A stretch of 64,000 nt of DNA, taken from Cryptomeria japonica. Its lineage: Eukaryota > Streptophyta > Pinopsida > Cupressales > Cupressaceae. A program made the position numbers and the translations under genes. Below the pieces are notes generated by a model. It made no database searches, was not told where the DNA came from, and saw only the letters and a program-made list of their open reading frames with translations. Within the stretch, counting starts at the first letter, position 1, and every line of letters begins with the position of its first letter. Of the stretch, positions 1 through 10,605 are shown in pieces. Where the stretch lies: positions 506,873,942-506,937,941 of the forward strand of contig NC_081410.1 in assembly GCF_030272615.1 (NCBI RefSeq), given 5' to 3'.

Positions 1-510
1 TTATGTTTGTAAGCAGGAGGCAAAGATCTCAACATCTTAGCAATAATTTCATCTTCTTCAAGGGCTCCACCGATGCATCTGATACCTAGGACAAGATCAT
101 TCACATTAGCCATGAAGGTATTTATGTCCTCATCTTCTCCCATCTTTAACATCTCATATTTTTCATTCAAGCTCTACAACTTAACAACTTTCACTTGTTT
201 ATCTCCTTCATACAAGATTCTCCCAAATCTCATGTGCGGTCTGAAGTCCAATTACATTTGTCATCTTTGAATCAGTTAGAGCACTAAGGGATGCTTCCTT
301 CGCTCTAATGTTATGTTCATCTTCCTTGATCTCATCAACTGTAACCGGTCCATTCTAGGAAACAACATAGACATTCTTTGTAATCTTCCAGTTATATTCT
401 CCAAGACACCTCAAGTGCACCTCCATCAGGTTCTTCCATATAGCATAGTTAGTACCATCAAATCTCAGACTACCCTTCTTAAAGATAACACTTCCACTTC
501 CAGTTACCAT
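1..510 (-). pseudogene. Ty1/copia gag, N-terminal part, broken
   Basis: Read on the minus strand, this encodes the start of a copia Gag, the nucleocapsid-like protein that packages element RNA. The probable start ATG is at 510 (MVTGSG), followed by the family-typical FDGTNYAIWKNLMEVHL and, further on, EIWENL, YEMLKMGEDEDINTFM and ILRSL-like MLRSLPPAYKH motifs of the UBN2-type gag domain. The frame is broken by a stop at 355-357, a frameshift near 210 and another stop near 180. The gene runs off the left edge, so protease, integrase and RT are not visible. The PBS and LTR lie directly upstream at higher coordinates, which fixes the orientation. Identity as copia gag is secure; the copia lineage is not determined. 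Confidence 0.85.
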
Positions 511-553
511 CCTAGATCTCCCCAAGCTGGTTAAGCTTCTTCCGAAGGATCTA

Positions 554-566
554 GCTCTAATACCAA
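554..566 (-). promoter_or_regulatory. Primer binding site (initiator Met tRNA type) of the copia element
   Basis: The minus strand reads TTGGTATTAGAGC, one base away from the TGGTATCAGAGC complement of the plant initiator-methionine tRNA 3' end. It lies between the gag start and the inner LTR end, as expected for priming minus-strand DNA synthesis. Confidence 0.8.
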
Positions 567-567
567 T

Positions 568-1886
568 AGTTAACAAAAATAATGAGGGGAAACTGAGAAA
601 GGAGGGTAAATCAATTTTCACTGGATCTACAAACTTAACCATAAAAATAGATCTGATAAACTGCAACAATAACAAAGAAAAGAAAGTTGATAACACAACA
701 CACAACACCAAGCTTTTGATGTGGAAAACCTGGTTAAGTGAAAAAAACCTACCCACAATAAGATGATACTCTACAGTAGTATGTGAAAATATTACATTGG
801 AGAATTCACATACATTCAGGCACACTGCCTAGAGATCACTACTCAAAACATAATGACCCAGAAGGATACAACCCTCAGGGAAGTCTCACTGACTTACAAC
901 AAGATTCAGACTACAACTAGGAAGGGATGTTCTGAAAGAATACCATCTCCAAATTCGTGATGACAGTTTCAGTTAAGCACAATTGTCTGCTCTGCAACAC
1001 CAATCTCTTCTAAATCAAAATTCTGAAGGATGAATCACTTGTTTGCACATACACCACTCTCTGATAATGTAGACAAAACCTCTATACATAAATTATATGA
1101 CAGTATCACCTATTTATACAAATCATCAACCTTGACAACAAGGTCGGCTAAACCCTCAACTCACAATTACAAAATTATATCACATGATAAAAAGATCAAT
1201 CAATAAACCAATATAATGATATACATGACATAACATGGACCTAACTCAAATTTTCAAATGCACAACTCCACCACTAATCATGCCAAGATCAACCGCAACA
1301 TGCTACACATCCAAGAATACCACATAACACAAAAAACATCATCGGTTCAACAAAATCACTAAGAACTCGCACAACGATCAATGCGGATCATCAAATCAAA
1401 TAGAACATAATTAGGAAACACCAGGAAGCACATTGGAATCATCAGTAACATATGTATCAACACCACTTATCAAATCTTCATCGATCAACATTTGAAACTC
1501 AAGAATACTCAAACAACGACAATTGTCACGAAGAAAAGATAACTTGCGGAGAACCAAATCATGAACCATTTGGAATGAAGATACACAAGACCATCCCAAA
1601 TAATATCCCAAAATATCAGCTCTTGATCTGATCACACCAGAATATACCAGAGGAAATACTGAACGCTGCAAATCTCTGATCAGATAAACAAACTGCATAA
1701 CCAGATCATCTGATATGAATAATTAGGCTTTTTTGGATCACCAAAACCAATAGAAGAGAACATAATGATACTAGAAATACTCCATACACCAAACCATAAT
1801 CCCAATAAACCAATCTGTAAGCATCAGAGAAGGAATATGTTGACATCAATGACAACAACATATCTTAGCAGCAACAATGTCCAACA
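568..1886 (-). repeat. 5' LTR of the copia element (about 1.3 kb)
   Basis: On the minus strand this segment ends next to the PBS (568; terminal TG/CA slightly mutated) and would begin with TGTTG near 1860-1886, where three overlapping CAACA/TGTTG candidates make the exact edge uncertain. The partner LTR is outside the window, so neither the boundary nor the target duplication can be confirmed. No coding content is visible. Confidence 0.55.
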
Positions 1887-2104
1887 ATACGTGGGGGCAT
1901 CGCTTGTGATCGCTGACTTGACCTCTGCGGTTTCTATAGTATCCTTTTTGGCTAAGAATTTATTGCATTCACTACATTTATTTCACTGCATGGGCTTAAT
2001 GAACATATCTTTCCAAACTAATTTTGTGTGATTGATCTCTACAGTCGATCAATCTAGTGTGACTGATCCCTACAGCCAATCAGTCCACTAAAGTGGGGGA
2101 AAAA
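1887..2104 (+). other. 3' internal tail of a Ty3/gypsy element with polypurine tract
   Basis: This short stretch precedes an LTR start. It begins with a GTGGGGGCAT motif, also seen near 17,802 in the 3' UTR of the large element, and ends in the polypurine tract AAAGTGGGGGAAAAA (2090-2104), which primes plus-strand DNA in LTR elements. The corresponding tract of the large element (CTAAAGTGAGGGATAAAAA, ending at 18,108) is clearly related. The rest of this element appears to have been cut off by the copia LTR on its left. Confidence 0.6.
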
Positions 2105-3189
2105 TGTAGTGTCTTAAATTGTGTCCAGTGCATTTATGACACTTACACATGACACTTAATACATTTATGATGAACTCATGATTGAAATTACATTAATTTG
2201 GCATCATGGGCTTGAATGACAAATCGCCCCGAAATGTCTAGAAAACCCCTTTGGGCCTATTTTTGGATGGATGACAGTGCGACATGGGGACGTCCTCATG
2301 TCGTGCTAACATCATAAAAAGATGGTGGAATCTCGAATTTGGCAGAGAGTCGGATGTTGGCCGACACATTTCCTTTGGCTTGTGTTTTTCCATAACGATT
2401 CTCCACGCCTCTTCCGAGTTTAAGAACCCTTCCTAGATCATTTTGAAGGGTTCCCACTTTGGGTTCTTGGCTCTTGGCTCTTGTTATGCTTTTGATATCA
2501 CATTGCTCTCTTCATGATATTGGATACACACTCTACCAACATCAAGATACAACTACCTTGCGGTGGCTCTTACCAACAAGCATCATGCGGGCTTCATCAT
2601 GCTCATGGTTCCAATGAGAAGGGTTTGACTTCATGCCTTGTCTTCTCTTTTATCTATTTCATTTACATGCAATGATTCCTTTGCATTATTGATTGTATCT
2701 ATCATCTAGGTGCATTCATATTTTGAATATTTCCAATATTTACATTGCATGCAATAGGGATTTTCTTCCATTAAGTGGAGTATAGTTTATATTTGCATTA
2801 TTTCCAATTTACCAAGTTTTCAAGTTTATTTATCTTTTTCCAATCTATCTATCTAGTTGTCCATGGCGATGGAAACACCTAAGTGAGGGTCTGACAGAGG
2901 CAGGCCCCTATACAATCCCAACAATTTTTCCCATTCTAGTGTGTGCAGGTGATATATAGGTTCTGCTTGCAGGAAACTACATAAATAATCAGATTTTGAG
3001 ACCTCTCAATTCGCGAGCCATACAGATGACAATGCACCACGCTACCATTCACGCCCCACAATGGAGCCCAAAACCTGAGAGCTTCTCAGTTGGAAGGTAC
3101 AATCTTTTGATATTTCATCATTATGTAAATCTAGTTTCTATATTTTATCATTTATGTACTATAATTCTATCATTTATTTCTATAGCATA
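2105..3189 (+). repeat. 3' LTR of a Ty3/gypsy element, family related to the 6,027-19,333 element
   Basis: It starts TGTAGTGTC directly after a polypurine tract, like the LTR start at 6,027, and later shares the 'cccctatacaatcccaac ... gtgtgtgcaggtg' layout with the R/U5 part of that LTR. The right edge near 3,189 is a guess because no second copy is present in the window. Confidence 0.5.
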
Positions 3190-3479
3190 GTTAGTTTAGT
3201 TATTTTTTTATCCCCTGGCTCATCTTACCGCAAGTTTGAAGAGGTTGTGGCGAACTAATTTTCCTTCTAATTTTCATCATCTTGGAGGGGGAAAATCTCC
3301 TCCCCTACAGAGGCATTACCCTCTTCCCAATCTTTACACAGACCTAAAATTTTATCAAAGAAATATTTTTTTTAGATTCCTTAGCAAAGTTCAAGGTACT
3401 AGGATCTGGAGTATCTTTAACCATAGAGGTAATGGGGTTCATTGAATTAGAGGGGGACATAACATGTCTCTTATACTTA

Positions 3480-4870
3480 GCTTTTCTATGATCGATTTTC
3501 TCCTGAATAGCTCATAGGGAAATTGAATTCTTCAAGACCATCACTTGACTTCTCTTGGAGATCTCCTCAGTTTTACGCTTAAGGATCTCCTTACTTTCTT
3601 TCAGCTCCATTACAAAATATTCTCATTTTTTTAAGACACCTTGTCACTAAGGTCACTCAACATCCCCTAAACTTCAACCCAATTCTCTAATTTACTAGCC
3701 ATATTTCTCGCAGCTTCCAAAACCCATTCATCATTTTCCTCCATAACCCATTTCTCCACCCTAGCACCAACCTCAGTCATAGCCTCAAGTATGTTAATCT
3801 TCCTAATAGCTACATTGAACTATTATAAAATTCATTTAATAACTAGGTCCTACCTCTCAACACTTTCATCCAGCTTTAATACCTTTGAGTCAAAGTTCAG
3901 AGGGCTAATCTTGTTGTTGGGAATCCCCTAACCAAGGGGAAAGGGAGAAACCTCCTCAGAAATTGCAGGGGAGTAGTTCAATTCCAAATCATAGGAGGAC
4001 ATAGAATCCTTGCACACTTCCTCTTCATCCAACTCCAACACCTCCACATCCTTAGGAGATAGATTAGAAGAGGTCTTATATTTTTCTTCTCAGATGGGAT
4101 TAAAGCAGGTTGGGACAAGCTTAGGTTTAGAAGAAGAGCCAATAGTGGGGTTTGATTTCTACATGGGGGTGTCAGATAGATCAATCATTAAATTTGGGTT
4201 TGACAAGGGGCTAGGAGGACTTAATAAGGACCCACTAGAAGGTTTTAAAACAAGGTTAAATTTATAGAGTCTAAGAATTAACCCTTGATAGAGGGGAAGT
4301 AAATTTTTAGACTTATCTCTTGCAATAGATTAAGATAATGAAGAACAAACCTAGTATGCAAAATTCATCCTTATACCATACTTGAGGTGGTAAAACATCA
4401 AGAAAATATTGGTATGAAATCTTTTGAAATGCCCATTCAGAGTGAATAATTTCATCAGCAAAAGGGCAATATCTTTCCAAATACTAGGTAGCTCTTCTCT
4501 GTTATACCTTCTATCTAACCTAGAAACCCCTTCTCTCGACTTTAAATATCACTTACATTCCTCCTTGTAGGACCCTTTCGACTTCTTGGGGAAAGGTATA
4601 GCATACTGCGAAAGCCCAATGATGGTGGTAATCAAATCCTGAGTGACTCTGAAGGCAACCTTTCCATTTTCACCTCTCCTTTCTATTGGGCGTAGGAAAA
4701 ATTATTGGAGAGATCCGAGTCAAAACCATGCATACCTGCAACATAACTATCCAAGTTCCCTTTAACCACTTTCTTCCATAGCTTAGCATTGGTTTGAATT
4801 TGTCAAGTGAATCGGGTTCTGTTTGTATTAGGTCCCCTCCAATCTCAATCACAAAGAGTTTTAGAGTAAA
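3480..4870 (-). pseudogene. Uncharacterised repeat-borne protein family, copy 1 (decayed)
   Basis: I do not recognise a function. In the minus strand, readable blocks appear in order with stops and frameshifts between them: LWKKVVKGNLDSYVAGM (about 4,790), VTQDLITTIIGL and YAIPFPKK, LPSIWKDIALLLMKLFTLNG, YGIRMNFAY, then PLYQGLILRLYKF, a Pro/Ser-rich stretch, an acidic VEVLELDEEEV segment and a helical Glu/Lys-rich tail (about 3,800-3,500) that could form a coiled coil. A second degraded copy lies at 38,400-39,640, so it belongs to a repetitive family. It could be the gag-like protein of an unclassified retroelement or a host gene carried by repeats. Confidence 0.5.
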
Positions 4871-5027
4871 AAATAGGTGGGTAGAGTAAGAACTAGTAGT
4901 TTGAGCATGATACCATTTATGAGAAAAGGTACAAGTGACACTACTTTTTGAAAAAGACGTTCACCACCAAAACAAAAAAGGAATAGCCAAAAGGGAAACA
5001 AAAATAATGAGAAAGGTGATCCTTGGA

Positions 5028-5510
5028 TTATAGTCCATAAATATTTATGTGCTTAGAGATCACCACATGAACCAAATCTAGAATATCATAAGTATTCATC
5101 CATATTTTTAAATTCCTGGAAAACGAACCTAATGAAGCCAGCTTCTGCGCAATGTTATTGTCTTCCCTTCTCATATGACAAAGATGAACATGGCTAGTCC
5201 CACAAATGAGGGCCTTATACTTGGCCACAAGGTCTTCACACTTTAACTCTAGAATGGCTTCGTTCTTGAGTAGGAGGATGGTGTTTTTCAAATCACCTTA
5301 TATGATGATTTGATTATACCTTCTTTCATTAATAATAGCAAGACAATTTAGTAAATAGTTGTTGCCTCCGCAAAACTCAAAGTTTGCGTACCCAAATTTG
5401 CCATGTAGGCTAGAATAAGATTACCCTTGTGGTCGTGGAAGATACCACCCCCACCCACTTGACCTGGGTTTCTTTTGGAAGAGCTGTCGAGGTTGAGTGA
5501 TTTCCACGTT
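5028..5510 (-). pseudogene. RNase H domain remnant, plant LINE-type
   Basis: The minus strand reads LDSSSKRNPGQVGGGGIF followed by HDHKGNLILAYMANLG and SFAEATTIY, then after a frameshift an ELKCEDLVAKYKAL stretch and HMRREDNNIAQKLASLGS. This is the order of an RVT_3-type RNase H domain (D...NPG..G.GG; the E of AEA; the D/N..AQ.LA tail), which in plants is typical of the C-terminus of LINE ORF2. It removes RNA from the RNA-DNA hybrid. There are several stops and at least one frameshift. No adjacent RT domain is visible, so this is a fragment. A domesticated RNase H-like gene is an alternative but less likely given the decay. Confidence 0.65.
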
Positions 5511-5734
5511 TATTATATTTGTGGGTTTCATTGAACATGGTCCTTGGATGGCATTTAATTGAATTCCTTAGTGGGTTTAATTGAGTCTCATTTTTGAATG
5601 ATTCCCATGATTTATTTGTCCCATGAGTTCATTTAATCAATATTTTTTGGGATCAATTTTCATTTTTCATGCTTGTGATGGTTACTATCACTATGGAGTC
5701 AAAAAAATTTGAATTTTTTAAGGATTTCTATAGA

Positions 5735-6021
5735 TATCTTAAAGAAGTTTACATCTTTGAAGCCTTTAAAATAGGAATGTTAGAATATACTTAAAAGTTA
5801 AGAGTGTTTAAGACATGAATAGATGTGAATGCAATGTTTGTGGATTCTTTCACCATGGATCTTTTTACTCATGGTCATGTATTTTGGTAGTGAGGGTATA
5901 GATATTAATTGAGGAATTAGTTTATTTCTCTTCATATTTTCAATGATTATCATAGTATTTTTATGTAGATAAACATGTCTTACTTTGCCTTAGGAAAATA
6001 TATTTCATTTGGTTGTTGTTA
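5735..6021. repeat. Old interspersed repeat, copy 1, left part
   Basis: From about 5,735 the sequence aligns by eye with 36,935-37,206 (shared blocks such as gaatgttagaatatacttaa, ttctttcacc, tcatg..ttttggta and aggaaaa.atatttcatt). The alignment is interrupted at the insertion of the LTR element and resumes after 19,338. The repeat class is unknown and no coding region is evident. Confidence 0.7.
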
Positions 6022-6026
6022 GTTAG
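6022..6026. repeat. Target site duplication GTTAG (left)
   Basis: GTTAG immediately precedes the LTR start and is repeated exactly at 19,334-19,338 after the other LTR, as expected for retroviral-type integration. Confidence 0.9.
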
Positions 6027-7263
6027 TGTAGTGTCATAAAATTGTGCCCCTAGAAATTTTTTATTGCATTAGAGTCCTCACGCATGCAAACTCAAATCCT
6101 CTAGCCTAATTTGAGACTTGAGAGTGCTCAGCTTGCGAAAACAGCTTCTTCATTGGCCTTTGCGTCACCCCATCCGCATTTTGCCCTGGAGAAAGGGGTA
6201 GGATAGGGGCGTGATGCCACTATCCCCCCTTGGACAGAGGTGTGGCGCCCCTATCCCTACCCTATTTTAGGGTAGGACCCTTCTTGGAGCATGCCTTGTG
6301 CATTGTGCCTCAGCTGGGAAACCTACCCGATGTCGGCCTGTGACAAAATTCAAATCCACCAAACATGTATTTAATGGGGAATTCTCTCTCTCATTTGCAT
6401 AAGTTGGATAAGTTGAAGTTAGATAGGATTGGAGTATGCCCAAGCAATCAAGCATTCAAGAGAATTCAAGAGAATTCAAGAGCATCCAAGCATTCTTTTC
6501 CAGCATTGAGCATTCTCAAGTCTCCCTTCAAGGTCAGGTGTTGCAATCAAGTCAAGGATTCGACCATTGAAGATGAGATTGATTTCAACATACAATTCCA
6601 CACAAGCGCTTCTATCAACATTGCTACTACAACCTCCCTTGAGGTGATCTACAATTGAGTCTTTTACATCTACATGCAAGTACTTTCTTTCATTACTTGG
6701 TTAATTCCAAAACTGGGGTTTGACATAAAGGCAAACCCTTGATCCCAACCCAATTTCGTCTCTTTTATGTGTGTAGGTTGCAGGTGTGTAGCTGCACTTT
6801 TGGATTCAGGCTCCATTTGCAATGGCGGAAAAACCCTTTTCGTTTCGCAGATTTTTCAAAAGACCGTGTACATTCCCGCCATGGTCTAGACAAATTTTTG
6901 TCAAATTCGCAGGACAACTTCGTCTTGACATTTTACTGCCAGATCCAGGTGCACAACTTCATCCCATATTTCGATCTCAAGTTATGATTGATTCTTTGTC
7001 ACTTTTGCACTACATAAGTTAATCAAATTCCTTTCCATTCCAAACAAGGAAAAGGGGGATCATCCTAACATTCTCAATTCATTCAAAATTCAATCTATCA
7101 TCTTTGTGTGGAGATTGAATCTAGTGAATTATCTCGTCCCCTTCTTCCTAATGTAATGGTGAAAAGTGCTTGAAGGATAATCAATAGTGAAACTCTCATC
7201 TCTCTTTGAGGGAAAGGGTAGTTTTCTTCTTGATCCATCACTCATCATTTTCCTAGCATTACA
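6027..7263 (+). repeat. 5' LTR of the 6,027-19,333 element
   Basis: Begins TGTAGTGTC and ends GCATTACA. It aligns with 18,109-19,333 over its full length with scattered substitutions and small indels, including a missing about 50-bp duplicated segment relative to the 3' copy near 18,310-18,365. Confidence 0.9.
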
Positions 7264-7266
7264 TTT

Positions 7267-7286
7267 TGGTGAATCCTACATCTTGC
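7267..7286 (+). promoter_or_regulatory. Primer binding site
   Basis: TGGTGAATCCTACATC begins three bases after the LTR. The element at 28.7-32.6 kb has TGGTGAACCCAACGTG in the same position, which supports the call. I cannot name the tRNA. Confidence 0.65.
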
Positions 7287-8454
7287 ATGCTTTCCTTTTA
7301 ACAACATTGCATATTTTTAATTTACAAGTTTCAACTTTTTGCAAACTTAGTGGTTAATTCATTAAAAACCCTAGTTTTTAAAATTAAAATTGAACTTGTG
7401 ATTTGTAAAAGATTGCTTGTGGATATCTTAGATCGAAAAATTGCTTTGTTTGTCAAATTCACTTTCCTCATTGTCTTGTTCAATTTGCAATTAAAATTTA
7501 CTAAACTAAGAGGTTACTTGTTAAACCCCTAATTCTCAAAAATCATCTTGAACTTGTGCAAAAACATAGATTTCCATTAAATTTTAGATTTCTAATTGTT
7601 CTCAAATTTGTCTTCATTCCTACAATTCAAAATTTTAATTTCCCTCCTTTTTTCCCCAAAACTCAAATTTTAAAATTAAGTGGTTAGGTCATCAAGCCCT
7701 AATTTTTAAAATTAATTGGATTTTGTGTGAATTTCAAACCAATTTCAGTTACATTCAGATTTATAAACATTTTTCAAGGTGTCCCTATCAGTTAGGTTTG
7801 ACCCCTTTCAAAAATGCAATTCAATTCCTCTTTTTCTTCAAAACCCTAATAGGGTCCTATTTTCACCTTTGTGCCTTCATTTCGCCCATCTAGAGATCGT
7901 AAAATTTGCCAGTTTTTGGGGGTTAGCTTTAAAATCATCATAATATCCATCCCTGAAAGATTCAAAAAAAGTTGGTCGGACCATGTGCGTTCCTGCCATG
8001 GTCCTCATTTTTTTTCTCAAAATTTCGGGAGACTGTTATGACTATATTTAATAGCCTAAATCCAGAAGATTGGCCGATTTTATTGATTTTTGATCCCTCT
8101 AGAATCGAAAATACCTTCAAAATTTAACATTTCAACTTTTGAGAAAAAATTTAAAATTAAGAGGTTGATTAAATCCTCCATTGATTTTAAAAATTCTAAT
8201 TTTAAAATTAAGTAGTCTTCCCTTGGCCCTAATTTTGAAATTCCAATTTCCTTTGATTTTTGGAAATTGTGTCATTCCCTTCCTCCAACAAAGTTCAAAT
8301 TGTGTAATTATTATTTCCTTACATTTTGCATTACTCAATTTTGTAAGTTGTGTTCCACAATTCAAAATTCAAATTTCCCTCTATTGCATGAGTTTTACAA
8401 CTATTAGTCCTACCTATCCTATCCCCATTAGATGAAGCATTAGAATTAAGGCTT
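7287..8454 (+). other. Untranslated leader of the 6,027 element
   Basis: This AT-rich leader has no supported gene. It repeats a degenerate motif, AAATTAAG(T/A)GGTTA followed by AAACCCTA and TTTTAAAATT, near 7,350, 7,505, 7,680 and 8,155. Near 7,976-8,010 it carries a partial copy of an LTR segment (ccatgtgcgttcctgccatggtc, compare 6,864-6,890). Confidence 0.5.
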
Positions 8455-10605
8455 CCCAAGGTTTAATTACCAAGGGGATAGAGCATAATTTGGGTGACTT
8501 CTTTAATGAGGATCATGCTAATTCTTCCCATCCTAATCATATGCCTATTGATGGATCTCATGACAAAGAAGAAGCTTTAACTAGGGTTTCTTTAGATCAA
8601 CTTTATACATTGGACAATCAATTTGATATTTTTCAACAATGGATGTCCCAAAGCATACCCTAATAGTGAAGCTCTTCTATTAATTGAACGTCTTAAGCAC
8701 ATGCTTCAAAGTGATAAGAATGGAATTGATATATTGTGTGGCATTGCGCATATTGTTGATTCTAATGTCATGCCTATCAAGAGTTGTGTCGAAACCCTTT
8801 GTTATTCACAACCTTCAACACAAGTCAATTCCTCTATTCCTTTGACGAATCCTATGACTAGTATTCCTACTTTCACATCTAACATCATGACTTCTTCAAC
8901 TCAAAATGTCATTCCTACAACCATAGGTCATGGGGGAAATCCCTCTTCTTCATTTAATCCTCCATCAATACCTATGTCTTCCTTGAGTATTCCTATTATT
9001 CCTCAACCAATTAGTGTGACACAAGGGGGCAATTCCATCAACAACTTTATTCCTCCTTTAATTGTCCCTTTTCCTACCCAATCATCACCAATGCCTACTT
9101 ATCATAGTGTCCCACCACCTTATTCTCAGTCCATGCCTTCTTTCAACAACATCACACCACCTTCTCAATCACCTATGTCTCCCATGAATTCTTCTACCAA
9201 AATGACAATTAACAATCTTGCTCAAATTGTGTCTTCTTTACAACAACAAATTGCTTCCATGAGTCAATCCAAGTTTAGTGTGACCACCTTTGATGTTGCG
9301 AGCCCACTTTCTCTTGATATTTTTAAATTCATGCCATGTAAACACATGTGGAGATCCCTTAATTGGAACTCTATAATGGAAAGGGTGATCCTCTTACGCA
9401 TGTCAAATTTCAAACCTTGTGTACTGATTTTTCTTATGATCAACAATTGCTTGCAAAATTGTTTGCAAGAACACTAAGAGATAATGCCTTACAATAGTAT
9501 TGCTCTCTGCCTTCTTATTCTATCACTTCGTTTCAACAATTAGCAAATTCTTTCATCCAATAGTTTCAAAACAACATTGGTCCTAAAATCAGTTTGACTG
9601 ATTTAATGCATTGTAAACAAGGTGTTAAAGAAATTTAGTGATTGATTTCACCAGTAGATATAAGCATTTGTGTACTCAAATTTGTTTTTATGTGCCTGAT
9701 AATGATATTCAAAGAATTTTTATTTCTAATTTACAAAAAGATATCAGGGAAAAACTTCTTTTGTCCGAGTTTAATTCCTTTCCACAGTTGTGTGCAACAC
9801 TCCACAATTATCAATTCGCTGTGAGTCAAATGGAGAAATCCACTCCTATGGCTCTGAGTGATAAGGGGGAGAGTGTTCAACAACCGCTTGGGAAGATCAA
9901 ACCAACAAAAAGCTTCATCAAGTTCAATGATCCAATCAACAATAACCATGTGAATGCTACAAGTGTGCCTCCTATTTCTAAATTTTTCCAAAGAGAAAGA
10001 CAGTTTAATCCTTTGAATGAATCTTTACATAGTATTATGTCTCAGTTATTGAATAGAAATGTTATCAAACTTCCTCCTATAAAACAAGTTGATCCTTCCA
10101 AACTTGCATCTGCTTATTTTGATAACAATTCCTTTTGCCAATTTCATCGTCAACCTGGTCATGATACAGAGAAATATTTTGCATTGAAAAATAAGGTTCA
10201 AGACTTGATTGATAATAATACAATATTTGTGGCAGGTGTGAATGATAAAGGGAATAAATCAGTTGCTCCTCCTAATCAAAATCTTAAGATTTTCATTGAT
10301 CCCTTGCCATCTCATACCTCTAACGTTATTGAGATTGTGCCTAATTCTCCCACTTATGAAGCATTCATCTGTATGGCTCCAAACTTGGTTAATATGGTAG
10401 AAACACAAAATACACCTAAGGATCCTTATATTACATTTGACCCTGGTGAGACCATTAGAGCACCCGATGGCCCTTTATACATAGTTGCAAAGGTTAAGGA
10501 TATCCCTTTCTGTGGTGCCCTAATTGATCCCTCTTGCATGGTTAATGTCATAACTGAAGAGTATCTTTTTACTTTGCAATTGCATAAACCAATATATGAC
10601 ACTTT
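8455..10605 (+). pseudogene. gag and first half of protease of the 6,027 element
   Basis: The N-terminal part is readable from about 8,455 in one frame (DNQFDIFQQWMSQSIP), shifts near 8,645 and continues as a long Pro/Ser/Thr-rich region with NNLAQIVSSLQQQIASM. The core gag domain follows with two further shifts (near 9,330 and 9,630): LTDLMHCKQGVK, RYKHLCTQICFYVPDNDIQ, IFISNLQKDIREKLL. A histidine-rich zinc-finger-like FCQFHRQPGHDTEKYF (about 10,135) takes the place of the CCHC knuckle, and an aspartic-protease start, FCGALIDPSCMVNVI, is at 10,510. The nested element interrupts the frame at 10,606; the protease resumes at 16,100. Gag would assemble particles around element RNA. The gene is defective in this copy. 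Confidence 0.8.
10601..10605. repeat. Target site duplication of the nested element (ACTTT; right copy ACTTC)
   Basis: ACTTT precedes the nested LTR and ACTTC (16,100-16,104) follows the other LTR; four of five bases match, so one base has changed since insertion. Confidence 0.75.

Noticed and set aside
355-825. 156-codon minus-strand frame taken as one protein
   Set aside because: Its N-terminal two thirds cross the LTR edge and PBS; only the part from the ATG at 510 is gag.
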